DNA of 64,000 nt from an uncultured Lachnospiraceae bacterium (GTDB taxonomy: Bacteria; Bacillota; Clostridia; Lachnospirales; Lachnospiraceae), in NCBI GenBank assembly GCA_945919795.1, contig CAMEJJ010000010.1, positions 1 through 64,000 of the forward strand, given 5' to 3'. The notes beneath the pieces are model-generated. The model saw only the letters and a program-made list of their open reading frames with translations, did no database searches and was not told the DNA's origin. Made by a program: the position numbers and the translations under genes. This document shows positions 15,386 through 24,660 of this stretch, one piece after another. Position 1 is the first letter of the stretch; every line of letters starts with the position of its first letter.

Positions 15386-17608
15386 TCAGGAAAGACTGAT
15401 AAGCTTAAATTGATGCTTACCGTTTTGTTTTACTTCATACAATATTTTATCAGCAGCATTGTAAATAGTGGCAAAATCGGTTTGCGAAGGATCGGAATGA
15501 TCACATATTACGGCACCGATGGAAAGGCTGGTATAGTTTTCGTATCCGAGTTCTGCCAATTTGTTTTGATATTGCTTCATAATGCTCTGAATGATTGCAC
15601 TTACCTTTTCTGTATCAGTCTCATCTTTGATGAAAACGGAAAATTCGTCTCCGCCAAGTCTTGAACCAATCAAAATATCTTCAGAATATTCAAAAAAGAC
15701 ATCGGCTAAAGCGCAGAGTACTTCATCGCCTACCTGATGACCATATTGGTCATTGACTTTTTTGAAATCATCCATATCCATCATCAGAAAAGTACCTTTT
15801 TTTCCATTTGAGAAATGAGAATTAATCAAATCCTGATAATGTACACGGTTAAAAAGCTTTGTAAGGGCATCACGTGTGGCTATTTCACGAATTTGACGGA
15901 TTGCCTCATGATGAAGTGTGCTGTCATGAATCCAGAGCATGTGTCCCTGTTCGTAGCCATTATCCTTTAGGGTTTCCATACGAAATTCATAAATGCGGTT
16001 GTTGATGGTCAGAGTATCAGTTTTTCCGGATAATACATCGCCGAGTAGCGGGTGTTTCCGCAAATCAGTATTATGGGGGATATCACCGAAAATATCATCT
16101 AATTGCTTGTTATGATATTGAATGGCATACGCCGGAGATAATACGACGATGCCTTCGGTTCCATGATCTAATGCACTTTCACTGGCAAGTGTAACGGAAT
16201 CCAAAAATCCATAGCGAATCAAAATCTGATAGAAACAGATGCTGACAAGTAATATTCCCAGTCCGGGAATTTCATAGCCGCCGGTCAGACCTAAAAGCTT
16301 TAGTAAATAAGGAAACCATATGCAACAGATACCAATGAGGGTCAATTTGATTCTCTTTTTGTCCAGTTCCGTTCCGGTTTTCCAGGTACGGATGCATACA
16401 TATGCAGCCCAGAGGGATAATATGCCGATATAAGTAATTGTTAAATAAAAGCCAAGACCATATTCCAGTACCAGACGTGGGAACGGACCGGTTTCATCAA
16501 TTCCAATGGATTTATAAAAGAAACCATTGATTCTGGTCGTCAGAATAGAGAACATAATTAATAGGCTTATTACAATTTGTAACATGTATATCGGCAAAGG
16601 TACATTTATTTTACAGAGATTTTTTATAAAGATAATCATGCCGATGAACGTCATGACTTCGCCGAAATATTCCACCAGAATGGCAAGGTAAAACATATCC
16701 GGTGAAGTGGAAATAATTTCTAAGATAAATCCGAAAATATAAACTTCTGCAGAGGTTAAAAAGAATATAACGGCACTTTGTTCTTTGGAAGACCTGCACC
16801 GAAATGTCAGTACCAATAGGATAAAAATAGAAATCAGTACAAGAATATGTGCAGTCAGATCGATATGAAATGCCCCCACAGGATATACAAAAATAGCTTT
16901 GATTGCAGCGAGAACCAGAAAATGTACGCAATAGAAAATATAGAAAAAATACCTTCCAATAATCGGCTTTCCTTTTTCGCCGTTGTAGCAGTACAAAAGC
17001 GGTAATGCCAGAATAAATCCGAGCTGATAAAACTTGTCCCACCAAACCCAATTATAGTGGGAAAAATGATAGACGTTGTTCAAAAGAATGGCGACTACTA
17101 AAAAAAGAACCGTGGCAACATCTGCTAAAACAAACCATTTGACTTTTTCTTTAAAGGTGCGTCCATAGTAAAAAATGATGATGAACAAAGTGGGCGTAAT
17201 AGGCCAGCCGCCAATCAGCAAGGATGTAGCAAAAATAAGAATCATCAGCAATACTTTTGCTCGCTTTTTAAGAGAAGATTCTAATACGGTCAGAGCCAGC
17301 AGACCAAATAACAAATCGAAGATGAAGTTGGTCCGATACTCATATTCCTCATGGAAAAAGATGTAAAAGGGAATCATAGCAATGATTCCGAAAGTGATCA
17401 TTCTTTCGATATAGGCTTTTAAATTGGATGTTTTTCGAAAGCCTTCTGCAATAAAAAAACACATAATGGGAATGGTAAGTCTTCCGAGTACGTGTAAAAA
17501 CTGTCCGAGAGGGGAATAGAATTCCACAAATCCCCATGCCACATGATCAATAACCATGGAGCAGATAGCAATAAATTTTAATTGTTCGCGATTTAAACTA
17601 AGTTTCAT
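15386..17608 (-). CDS. Membrane diguanylate cyclase with N-terminal TraX domain
   Basis: 740-residue protein. Residues 1 to about 230 match the TraX family (FIAICSMVIDHVAWGF, LHVLGRLTIPIMCFFIAEGF), multi-helix membrane proteins named after the F-pilin acetylase. About 235-465 is a second membrane bundle like the 7TM sensor region of some histidine kinases. About 470-570 is PAS-like (GTEGIVVLSPAYAIQYHN). Residues 580-740 are a GGDEF domain with the intact motif RLGGDEFSVF (652-656), so it should make cyclic di-GMP. The RxxD inhibitory site expected five residues earlier is absent, which suggests no product inhibition there. Start has AGAGAGAAAA upstream. Transcribed alone on the minus strand. 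Confidence 0.82.
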   Translation of the reverse strand: MKLSLNREQLKFIAICSMVIDHVAWGFVEFYSPLGQFLHVLGRLTIPIMCFFIAEGFRKTSNLKAYIERMITFGIIAMIPFYIFFHEEYEYRTNFIFDLLFGLLALTVLESSLKKRAKVLLMILIFATSLLIGGWPITPTLFIIIFYYGRTFKEKVKWFVLADVATVLFLVVAILLNNVYHFSHYNWVWWDKFYQLGFILALPLLYCYNGEKGKPIIGRYFFYIFYCVHFLVLAAIKAIFVYPVGAFHIDLTAHILVLISIFILLVLTFRCRSSKEQSAVIFFLTSAEVYIFGFILEIISTSPDMFYLAILVEYFGEVMTFIGMIIFIKNLCKINVPLPIYMLQIVISLLIMFSILTTRINGFFYKSIGIDETGPFPRLVLEYGLGFYLTITYIGILSLWAAYVCIRTWKTGTELDKKRIKLTLIGICCIWFPYLLKLLGLTGGYEIPGLGILLVSICFYQILIRYGFLDSVTLASESALDHGTEGIVVLSPAYAIQYHNKQLDDIFGDIPHNTDLRKHPLLGDVLSGKTDTLTINNRIYEFRMETLKDNGYEQGHMLWIHDSTLHHEAIRQIREIATRDALTKLFNRVHYQDLINSHFSNGKKGTFLMMDMDDFKKVNDQYGHQVGDEVLCALADVFFEYSEDILIGSRLGGDEFSVFIKDETDTEKVSAIIQSIMKQYQNKLAELGYENYTSLSIGAVICDHSDPSQTDFATIYNAADKILYEVKQNGKHQFKLISLS

Positions 17609-17647
17609 ATTGTATTTTCTCTCTGAAATTAATTTTTCTGAATTTAT

Positions 17648-17681
17648 GTGTTACGATTAACTCTTTTTAATCATAACACAG
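17648..17681. promoter_or_regulatory. Inverted repeat between divergent genes
   Basis: Arms 17648-17660 and 17669-17681 match in 12 of 13 positions (TGTGTTACGATTA against TAATCATAACACA) with an 8-base loop. It sits between the start of the TraX/GGDEF gene (minus) and the radical SAM gene (plus), where an operator for either could lie. No T-run follows, so it is not a terminator. Confidence 0.5.
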
Positions 17682-17788
17682 CTTGAAATTTTGCTCAATA
17701 AAACATATATTATGATGGAAGTGCAACAATCCAAATACATCATATAACATCGATATAAAATGATAAAAAGTTCGTGGAGAATTAGCAT

Positions 17789-18676
17789 ATGCTTACTGTT
17801 AACGAATACTGTAAACAACAATTTGGTCAAAAACTATATAAGCTAAGTTTAGATGGTGGAATGACTTGTCCAAACCGGGACGGAACACTTGATACGAGAG
17901 GGTGTATTTTCTGTTCAGCAGGAGGTTCGGGAGATTTTACTCCAAACCGGAATAAACCGATAGAAGACCAGATTAACGAGGCAAAGGAAAAAGTGTCTGT
18001 CAAATATAAAGGAGATAAATATATTGCCTATTTTCAGGCATATACAAATACCTATGCGCCCGTTGAAACGCTCCGTCAAATCTTTATGCCGGTTATCAAC
18101 AGAGACGATATTGCAGTTTTGTCAATTGCTACCAGACCGGACTGTTTATCAGATGAAATCCTTGCGTTGTTAGATGAATTAAATCAAATCAAACCGATAT
18201 GGGTAGAACTTGGTTTACAGACTATCCATGAAAAAACAGCGGCTTATATCCGGCGTGGTTATCATCTTGAGATTTATGACAAGGCAATGCAGGATTTAAA
18301 TGCAATCGGAATTCATACGATTACGCATATCATCCTAGGTCTTCCGGGAGAGACGAAAGAAGATATGCTTGCCAGTGTCCGTCATGTTGTTTTACAAAAG
18401 AGCAAAGGAATAAAACTGCAACTTTTACATGTGTTAAAAAATACGGATTTGGCAACGGATTATCAAAAAGGCTTATTTAAAACCATGGAGTTTGGGGAAT
18501 ATGTGGATTTGGTGGCTGAATGTGTGAAACTGTTGCCATCGGATATGGTGGTACACCGCTTAACCGGTGACGGTCCCAAATCGTTATTGATTGCACCGCT
18601 TTGGAGTGCTGATAAAAAGCGAGTACTGAATGCTCTTCATAAAAAAATGGATAGTGCTCTTGGTTCAAAAGGTTAA
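17789..18676 (+). CDS. TIGR01212-type radical SAM protein (YtqA-like)
   Basis: 295-residue radical SAM enzyme of a family related to the oxygen-independent coproporphyrinogen oxidase/Elp3 group. Cluster-binding cysteines are in CPNRDGTLDTRGCIFCS (about residues 27-43). Other family segments are YFQAYTNTYAP, SIATRPDCL, WVELGLQTIHEKTA and HIILGLPGETKEDM. The function of the family is not established, although tRNA or cofactor modification has been proposed for relatives. GTGGAG lies upstream of the ATG. A good terminator follows, so it is probably a single-gene unit. Confidence 0.88.
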   Translation: MLTVNEYCKQQFGQKLYKLSLDGGMTCPNRDGTLDTRGCIFCSAGGSGDFTPNRNKPIEDQINEAKEKVSVKYKGDKYIAYFQAYTNTYAPVETLRQIFMPVINRDDIAVLSIATRPDCLSDEILALLDELNQIKPIWVELGLQTIHEKTAAYIRRGYHLEIYDKAMQDLNAIGIHTITHIILGLPGETKEDMLASVRHVVLQKSKGIKLQLLHVLKNTDLATDYQKGLFKTMEFGEYVDLVAECVKLLPSDMVVHRLTGDGPKSLLIAPLWSADKKRVLNALHKKMDSALGSKG

Positions 18677-18741
18677 AAAGGTAAATAATGTAAATAAGAT
18701 AAATAAAATGAATAAGGTATATAAGATTAGTAAAAAGGCAG

Positions 18742-18778
18742 AATGGTACTTTCCGATTATGGAGAGTACCATTTTTTA
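18742..18778 (+). terminator. Terminator after the radical SAM gene
   Basis: Arms 18742-18754 (AATGGTACTTTCC) and 18761-18773 pair with one mismatch around a 6-base loop, followed by a run of T. Confidence 0.88.
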
Positions 18779-18821
18779 TCCCAAACAATGGTTTTTGATG
18801 AAATGAAAGTTTTAAATATAA

Positions 18822-18871
18822 AAGAATAAAAGTTTCTAACAAAAACAAGAATAAAAGTTTCTAACAAAAAC
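18822..18871 (+). repeat. Perfect 25-bp tandem duplication next to a promoter
   Basis: The 25 bases at 18822-18846 are repeated exactly at 18847-18871 (starting AAGAATAAAAGTTTCTAACA). The second copy ends 3 bases before the -35 box of the PadR operon promoter. Together with the downstream repeats it makes most of this 353-base gap repetitive. Confidence 0.9.
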
Positions 18872-18874
18872 ATG

Positions 18875-18903
18875 TTGACAATATAATAATGCAATGTTAT
18901 ATT
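18875..18903 (+). promoter_or_regulatory. Promoter of the PadR-HAAS-DUF4097 operon
   Basis: TTGACA at 18875-18880, 17-base spacer, TTATAT at 18898-18903. The predicted transcript would have a leader of about 120 bases containing the 14-bp repeats. Confidence 0.75.
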
Positions 18904-18906
18904 TAC

Positions 18907-18980
18907 TACGACAGACATAGTACGACAGACATAGCAACGACTATCGTACCAACGACAAACGTAGTACGGCAGACAGAATA
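18907..18980 (+). repeat. 14-bp direct repeats in the PadR operon leader
   Basis: TACGACAGACATAG occurs twice in perfect tandem (18907-18920, 18921-18934). Two degenerate copies follow, around TACCAACGACAAACG and TACGGCAGACAGAATAG. They lie just downstream of the promoter, where a repressor such as the PadR protein encoded next could bind. The sites do not show the dyad usually seen in PadR operators. Confidence 0.7.
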
Positions 18981-19029
18981 GAATTAGTCATACTTCGATG
19001 TGCATAATATAAAAAGAGAGGAGAAGCCT

Positions 19030-19377
19030 ATGGCGGGAATCAGCAGTGATGTTATTCGCGGATACAACGACATCATGATTTTATATATCCTGAAAAAAGA
19101 GCCGTCTTATGGATATGAGATTTCCAAGACAATCAGACAGATGACACAGGATAAATATATGATCAAAGAGACCACGTTGTATTCTGCATTTACCAGAATG
19201 GAGAAAAACGGATATATCGAATCCTATGTATGTGAGCCGGATGAAAGTGGTTCCGGCAAAAAGAGAACATACTACCGTATAACGGAATACGGCAGAGCTT
19301 ATTATGAAGAAAAATGTGAGGAATGGATTTTAACAAAAGAGGTTGTTGAACATTTCATTCAGAAAGGGGAAGAATAG
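19030..19377 (+). CDS. PadR family transcriptional regulator
   Basis: 115-residue winged-helix repressor of the PadR family: ILYILKKEPSYGYEISKTIR is the first helix pair, KETTLYSAFTRMEKNGYI the recognition region, and GKKRTYYRITEYGRAYYEEK the wing. The reading frame is open from an ATG at 19000, but 19030 is preferred because AGAGAGGAG lies just before it. PadR genes beside HAAS-domain membrane proteins commonly regulate their own operon; the stop codon here is directly followed by the next ATG, so the two are co-translated. Confidence 0.92.
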   Translation: MAGISSDVIRGYNDIMILYILKKEPSYGYEISKTIRQMTQDKYMIKETTLYSAFTRMEKNGYIESYVCEPDESGSGKKRTYYRITEYGRAYYEEKCEEWILTKEVVEHFIQKGEE

Positions 19378-20391
19378 ATGAATACTTTAAAAAGCTATTT
19401 GGAAAGCATGTTTGCGAAAATGCCCAATACACCTGAGGTGCGCAGGGCGAAAGATGAACTCTGGCAGATGATGGAGGATAAATACAACGAACTGTTAGAT
19501 GAGGGTAAAAATGAAAATGAAGCAGTCGGAACCGTGATTTCGGAATTTGGAAATCTGGAAGAGTTGTCAAAAGAGCTGGGACTGGAAAAAGAGTTTTCCT
19601 ATCAGCAGGAAAGTACAAAGGCAGAGTATGCGGATGAACCGTATTTTTCAACACAGGAAACGCTTTCTTTTGAAGAGGCCAAGCAGTTTGTGGATGCAAA
19701 AATCCAGCATGGATTTTTTATTGCAATCGGTGTAATGTTTTGTATTTTTTCACCGGTTATGCCTATTATATCAACATCTTTTCACTGGCCGGATGCGATT
19801 GGTGTGACCGGCATGATGATTTTGATTTGTGTAGCTGTATTTTTATTTGTATATTCCGGCATTATGATGGGAAAATGGGATTATATCAAGAATGCTTCCT
19901 GGATGATTGATTATAATACCGCGCAGGTTTTGGAAGGTGAGAAATCTAGATTTCGTAGCACCTATGCCATCCGTCAGACTATCGGTATCATCCTCTGTGT
20001 ATTATGCTGGATTCCGTCCATGATCATTGATGAATCGCCTTTGGGAAATGTGGCGGAAATTGAAAATATCGGAGCTGTATTATTGTTTGTGTTTGTCGGT
20101 ATCGGCGTCATGATGATTGTTCATAATAATATGATTATGGGCGCTTATGATGATTTGTTAAAACTGAATGATAAAAAGTATGTGAGCGGAAACTATGTGA
20201 AACATCAGAAAAATGAGCGTTATATTAATGATACGGTTGCAACCATTATGGAAGTTTACTGGCCGACTGTTACATGTGTATACCTGATTTGGAGCTTTTT
20301 AAGTGTCGATTGGCATATCACATGGATTATCTGGCCGGTTGCAGCGATAATCAATGCTGTGATTAAGACAAATCTTACAATCAAAGAATAA
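19378..20391 (+). CDS. HAAS-domain (permease prefix) membrane protein
   Basis: 337-residue membrane protein. Residues 1-65 form the HAAS/permease-prefix helical domain (YLESMFAKMPNTPEVRRAKD, VISEFGNLEELSKELGL). After a linker there are about six transmembrane segments, the first near IAIGVMFCIFSPVMPIIS. Such proteins are thought to couple PadR-type regulation to envelope functions, but no activity is established. Starts immediately after the padR stop codon and is followed 11 bases later by the DUF4097 gene. Confidence 0.82.
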   Translation: MNTLKSYLESMFAKMPNTPEVRRAKDELWQMMEDKYNELLDEGKNENEAVGTVISEFGNLEELSKELGLEKEFSYQQESTKAEYADEPYFSTQETLSFEEAKQFVDAKIQHGFFIAIGVMFCIFSPVMPIISTSFHWPDAIGVTGMMILICVAVFLFVYSGIMMGKWDYIKNASWMIDYNTAQVLEGEKSRFRSTYAIRQTIGIILCVLCWIPSMIIDESPLGNVAEIENIGAVLLFVFVGIGVMMIVHNNMIMGAYDDLLKLNDKKYVSGNYVKHQKNERYINDTVATIMEVYWPTVTCVYLIWSFLSVDWHITWIIWPVAAIINAVIKTNLTIKE

Positions 20392-20402
20392 GGAGGAGAG
20401 AG

Positions 20403-21248
20403 ATGGAACGCAATAATCTGAAAATGTGGAAAAACATTTATTTAATTATTCTGACATTGGTAACGATTGGCTGCATTATCTATGGGATTGTAAAACATAC
20501 TTCCAGGGCAAGACATTGGTTTTCTTCTGACGAAGATTATAAAAAGACAGATGAAATGACTGTCCTTAATTTTGAAACATTTGATGATATCATGTTAAAT
20601 GTTGCCATCGGAGATTTGAGAATTGTATATGGAGATGCTTATCAGGTGGAATACAACTATCCTGAAAAATTAAAACCGGAAGTAAAAGTACGAGATGGTG
20701 TTTTAACGATTGACCAGAAACAAGGAAATGGCGTTGTGAACTTCGGTTTTGGAAATTTGGGTACGCTCGGTGACATGGATTATGATCTGGTGATTACTAT
20801 ACCGAAGGATACAAAAATCGGAGATGTAAATCTGAGTATGGACATGGGAAATATTCAAATGGATGACATCTGTATGGAAGATTTAACAATTGATGCCGAT
20901 ATGGGGAACATCGAAGCAAATCAGATATCTTTTGCTAAAATGGATATTGATGCTGATATGGGAAATATCGAAATGAATGAAGTTGCCTTTGACAGAGGCG
21001 AATGCGATGCCGACATGGGCAGTATAGAATTAAGAAATGCTGTATTTGACCGTTTAGAATGTGATGCTGATATGGGAAGCATTGAAATTGAGGGTGATTT
21101 TCAGAAGCTGACGGCTAATTGCTCCATGGGTTCCGTTACAGTGACAACGAAAGAGGATTTGGATAACCTCACACTGGATTTATCAGCAGATATGGGTGTT
21201 GTAACAGTAAACGGCAAAGACAGAGGCAGGGAATATTACAGAAAATAA
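20403..21248 (+). CDS. DUF4097-type beta-repeat membrane-anchored protein
   Basis: 281-residue protein with one N-terminal transmembrane helix (about residues 11-31) and an extracytoplasmic part rich in short beta repeats: DADMGNIE or DADMGSIE occurs four times between about residues 160 and 225, with related SMDMGNIQ before and SADMGVV after. This is the DUF4097 (LiaG/YvlB-like) pattern, linked in Firmicutes to cell-envelope stress operons. AGGAGGAGAG precedes the start. Third gene of the PadR operon; the role is inferred from context only. Confidence 0.82.
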   Translation: MERNNLKMWKNIYLIILTLVTIGCIIYGIVKHTSRARHWFSSDEDYKKTDEMTVLNFETFDDIMLNVAIGDLRIVYGDAYQVEYNYPEKLKPEVKVRDGVLTIDQKQGNGVVNFGFGNLGTLGDMDYDLVITIPKDTKIGDVNLSMDMGNIQMDDICMEDLTIDADMGNIEANQISFAKMDIDADMGNIEMNEVAFDRGECDADMGSIELRNAVFDRLECDADMGSIEIEGDFQKLTANCSMGSVTVTTKEDLDNLTLDLSADMGVVTVNGKDRGREYYRK

Positions 21249-21267
21249 AGAAAAAAACTTCTAAACA

Positions 21268-21296
21268 TTGAGAAGAAAATCATATTATGGTATACT
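21268..21296 (+). promoter_or_regulatory. Promoter of the ACT-DUF711 pair
   Basis: TTGAGA at 21268-21273, 17-base spacer, TATACT at 21291-21296, about 40 bases before the ACT-domain gene. Confidence 0.7.
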
Positions 21297-21335
21297 CATT
21301 AATTGGTAGAAACATACAGGCAAAGGAGAAAACCA

Positions 21336-21608
21336 ATGAAAAAAGCCATTATTACCGTTGTGGGAAAAGATACTGTAGGTATCATAGCAAAGGTTTGTAC
21401 GTATCTTGCAGAGCATAAAATCAATATTCTGGATATTTCACAGACCATTGTTCAGGATTATTTTAATATGATGATGATTGTGGATACTAATCAGTCGGAT
21501 GTTGATTTTGATACCGTTGTGGATGCGCTTGCGGCACTCGGAGAAGAAATCGGAGTCGTGATAAAATGTCAAAGAGAAGATATTTTTGATATGATGCATC
21601 GAATCTAA
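21336..21608 (+). CDS. ACT domain-containing protein (UPF0237)
   Basis: 90-residue protein consisting of one ACT-type ligand-binding fold ([20 protein letters not shown], then [19 protein letters not shown]). ACT domains bind amino acids or other small ligands; the ligand here is unknown. An upstream GTG-type start would extend it by 11 residues, but ATG 21336 with AAAGGAGA upstream is favoured. It is conserved next to the DUF711 gene in Firmicutes, which suggests it regulates or assists that protein. Confidence 0.92.
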   Translation: MKKAIITVVGKDTVGIIAKVCTYLAEHKINILDISQTIVQDYFNMMMIVDTNQSDVDFDTVVDALAALGEEIGVVIKCQREDIFDMMHRI

Positions 21609-21627
21609 GGTTAAAATGGGTAGAAAT

Positions 21628-22992
21628 ATGATTAATATACATGAAGTTAATGAAACCAATAAAATGATTGAAAAGGAGAATCTGGATGTCAGGACAATTA
21701 CATTAGGTATCAGTTTGTTGGACTGCATTGATTCGGATCTTTCAAAATTAAAAGAAAAGATTTACAAAAAAATAACGGAAACGGCAAAAGATTTGGTCGC
21801 AACCGGACAGGAGATAGAAAAAGAATTCGGAATTCCGATTGTGAATAAGAGAATTTCAGTCACTCCGATTGCTTTAGTAGGCGGTTCTGCTTGCAAGACG
21901 CCGGAGGATTTTGCAGAAATTGCCGTTACATTGGATGAAGCAGCTAAAAAAGTCGGTGTAAACTTTTTAGGTGGATATTCCGCTTTGGTTGCAAAGGGAA
22001 TGACCCATGCGGATGAATTATTAATTCGTTCCATTCCGCTTGCACTGAGTAAAACGGACTTTGTATGCAGCAGCGTCAATCTGGGATCGACTAAGACCGG
22101 TATCAATATGGATGCGGTTAAGCTGATGGGAGAAATTGTAAAAGAAACAGCAGAGTATACCAAAGACAATGATTCTTTGGGTTGTGCGAAACTGGTTGTA
22201 TTTTGCAATGCACCGGACGACAATCCTTTCATGGCAGGTGCTTTTCATGGCGTAACAGAGGCCGACAAGATTATCAATGTCGGTGTTTCCGGTCCGGGGG
22301 TTGTTAAGACCGCATTGGAACAGGTTCGCGGTGAGAATTTTGAAGTGCTTTGTGAAACAATTAAAAAGACCGCATTTAAGGTAACCCGTGTCGGTCAGCT
22401 TGTGGCAAAAGAAGCATCCCGTATGCTTGATATTCCGTTTGGTATCATCGATTTATCTTTAGCTCCAACACCCGCAGTGGGTGATAGTGTTGCGGATATT
22501 TTGACGGAAATCGGTGTGGAACATCCCGGTGCTCCCGGTACGACCGCAGCATTGGCGCTATTAAACGATCAGGTTAAAAAGGGTGGTGTCATGGCATCTT
22601 CCTATGTCGGAGGCTTAAGTGGTGCTTTTATTCCCGTCAGTGAAGATCAGGGTATGATAGATGCTGTGGAATGCGGATGTCTTACCTTGGAAAAATTAGA
22701 AGCAATGACCTGTGTCTGCTCGGTTGGTCTTGACATGATTGCAATCCCTGGTGATACAAAAGCAACAACGATTTCGGGAATTATTGCGGATGAAATGGCT
22801 ATCGGTATGGTTAATCAGAAAACGACGGCTGTTCGTATTATTCCGGTTATCGGAAAGGGAGTAGGAGAGACGGTTGAATTTGGTGGTCTTTTAGGTTATG
22901 CACCGATTATGCCGGTTAATTCTTTCTCTTGTGACAACTTTGTAAATCGTGGTGGACGTATTCCGGCTCCAATTCATAGTTTTAAAAACTAA
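21628..22992 (+). CDS. DUF711 / UPF0210 family protein (PFL-fold)
   Basis: Cytoplasmic protein of about 454 residues in the UPF0210 (DUF711) family, related in fold to pyruvate formate-lyase but without its glycyl-radical function. Conserved segments include [30 protein letters not shown] and [11 protein letters not shown]. The activity is unknown. The reading frame opens at an ATG at 21616; 21628 is chosen because the product then begins [10 protein letters not shown], like other members, but the ribosome site does not settle the choice. Forms a pair with the ACT gene and ends in a strong terminator. Confidence 0.9.
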   Translation: MINIHEVNETNKMIEKENLDVRTITLGISLLDCIDSDLSKLKEKIYKKITETAKDLVATGQEIEKEFGIPIVNKRISVTPIALVGGSACKTPEDFAEIAVTLDEAAKKVGVNFLGGYSALVAKGMTHADELLIRSIPLALSKTDFVCSSVNLGSTKTGINMDAVKLMGEIVKETAEYTKDNDSLGCAKLVVFCNAPDDNPFMAGAFHGVTEADKIINVGVSGPGVVKTALEQVRGENFEVLCETIKKTAFKVTRVGQLVAKEASRMLDIPFGIIDLSLAPTPAVGDSVADILTEIGVEHPGAPGTTAALALLNDQVKKGGVMASSYVGGLSGAFIPVSEDQGMIDAVECGCLTLEKLEAMTCVCSVGLDMIAIPGDTKATTISGIIADEMAIGMVNQKTTAVRIIPVIGKGVGETVEFGGLLGYAPIMPVNSFSCDNFVNRGGRIPAPIHSFKN

Positions 22993-23009
22993 GGGATATT
23001 ATAAATAAT

Positions 23010-23056
23010 AAAGACAATGGTTTTATGCGGAATTCATAGAACCATTGTCTTTTTAT
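23010..23056. terminator. Bidirectional terminator
   Basis: Arms 23010-23022 and 23040-23052 (AAAGACAATGGTT and its complement) are perfect over 13 bp, with T-runs on both strands' 3' sides. It separates the convergent DUF711 and tmcAL genes. Confidence 0.88.
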
Positions 23057-23152
23057 TATGATTTCATAAAAAATTGTCTTTTATCTATAATTTTTAATGA
23101 AAAATAAAACATGTTAATCAAATTTTTGTGGTTTTAAATTGATAGCATGTGA

Positions 23153-24388
23153 TTATAATTTCACAACCTGTCTACGGTATTCATCACGCATTCCTGCATG
23201 ATATTTGGTGCCGGCAATACATTCGTAGATATGAGATGCTTGAATGTCCTGCTCAAACTGTTTCTGACCAATCGGATATAACTGGGACGAAGCAGTCGTT
23301 GTTTTGGTAATCAAAGGAATGGAAGAGTTGGATTTTAATGTCTTGGTTAATGCATCAGCTTTGGAATTAAAACCTAAGACTCTTGCATAGAACGTGATAC
23401 CATTTTCTTTAAATAATTGGACATCTTCGGCTTTGATGTCTAATAGAATATGAGATAAGCAACGGCTAATCCGCGCATAAGTAATATCTTTGCTCTTTAA
23501 AATATCACAGAACTCATCAAAACTCTGCATGGAGAACATTTCTTTTTCCAACTTATCTGAAATCGCCTGTGTCACATCAAAATACTGCGTAAAGCCCTGA
23601 CCACGCTCCTTTAACAATTTGAATTTTATCATGGAAGAAAAATCACTGGCATAGACGGGGAATGTCTTGTGAAAATCTTCTTTCATAATATCAAAAGCTG
23701 AAGCCGGTATCTGGGATTGAATCATGTCCAGATTATCCTGTAAAGAAAGCGATTGGCGAATGGAAATCGCTGAACTGAAGTTTTCGGCAAGCTTATACGA
23801 ATGATAGTCAGAACCAATACGGGTGTTGGTATAAGGTTTTATGTTGCTGTTTTGACGGATAATTGCCTTGATATATTCGATACCCAAAATATTGTTGGGG
23901 AATCCGAGAATTGTATCAAATGTAGTGAAACCATTTATGGTTTCGGCAAGTGCAGCATTTCTGGCTACCGGATAGGTATCGCCGTTTTTTAATTTTGTCT
24001 TAAGACTTTGCACAAAATCCTCGGATTCATCCACCAGGGCATGTGCTATTTTGGAAAGCATAGTAATGTCTCCACTTTCACTTCCAAAGCAAACAGAATC
24101 CACACAGCCTAACTGGTTTAAGATGGAGATTGCGCCCATGGCAAAATATTCTGCGCTGGCTGTCGCATAGCAGGTCGGTAATTCAATGACCATGTCGGCA
24201 CCGCCGGATAATGCCATCTTAGCGCGGCTGTATTTGTCAATCAATGCAGGCGTACCTCTCTGCATGTGATTGCCGCTCATAACAACAATGATGTAGTCGG
24301 CTCCGGTGATCTCCCTTGCTTTTCTGATTTGATATAAATGTCCGTTGTGGAACGGATTGTATTCTGCAATGATTCCGGTTATTTTCAT
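23153..24388 (-). CDS. tmcAL: tRNA(Met) cytidine acetate ligase TmcAL
   Basis: 411-residue nucleotidyltransferase-fold enzyme (formerly DUF795/YlbM) that uses ATP and acetate to make N4-acetylcytidine at the wobble position of elongator tRNA-Met. The N-terminus has the HxGH-type motif in GIIAEYNPFHNGHLYQI, then VVMSGNHMQRGTPALIDKY and the FGSESGD segment. Length is normal. AAGGGG lies upstream of the start. The gene is commonly found next to pta/ackA in Lachnospiraceae, consistent with acetate use, and pta is divergent here. Confidence 0.92.
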   Translation of the reverse strand: MKITGIIAEYNPFHNGHLYQIRKAREITGADYIIVVMSGNHMQRGTPALIDKYSRAKMALSGGADMVIELPTCYATASAEYFAMGAISILNQLGCVDSVCFGSESGDITMLSKIAHALVDESEDFVQSLKTKLKNGDTYPVARNAALAETINGFTTFDTILGFPNNILGIEYIKAIIRQNSNIKPYTNTRIGSDYHSYKLAENFSSAISIRQSLSLQDNLDMIQSQIPASAFDIMKEDFHKTFPVYASDFSSMIKFKLLKERGQGFTQYFDVTQAISDKLEKEMFSMQSFDEFCDILKSKDITYARISRCLSHILLDIKAEDVQLFKENGITFYARVLGFNSKADALTKTLKSNSSIPLITKTTTASSQLYPIGQKQFEQDIQASHIYECIAGTKYHAGMRDEYRRQVVKL

Positions 24389-24599
24389 ATGAGTACCCCT
24401 TCATGTCTGATATAATGAAAACAATTCTTTAATAGTAATAAATTTTCTTTAATTAATTAGTAATTTGATAAGTAAAATTTATGTAATATGTTGTATTACT
24501 AAGAGTATCATTTTTTCGGAAAACAGACAATCTTTTTATTTTCAAATCAATGTACGTTTTATGTATGCGAAATAATACATATTTTCTGATTTTGAAAAC

Positions 24600-24628
24600 T
24601 TGTTTTGAAAAAATGAATGCATTATAAT
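24600..24628 (+). promoter_or_regulatory. Promoter of pta
   Basis: TTGTTT at 24600-24605, 17-base spacer, TATAAT at 24623-24628, 32 bases before the pta start. Nothing else is obvious in the 272-base gap to tmcAL. Confidence 0.75.
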
Positions 24629-24660
24629 AAAAACAAGGTGTAGCGAAAGGAGACTGTGTC

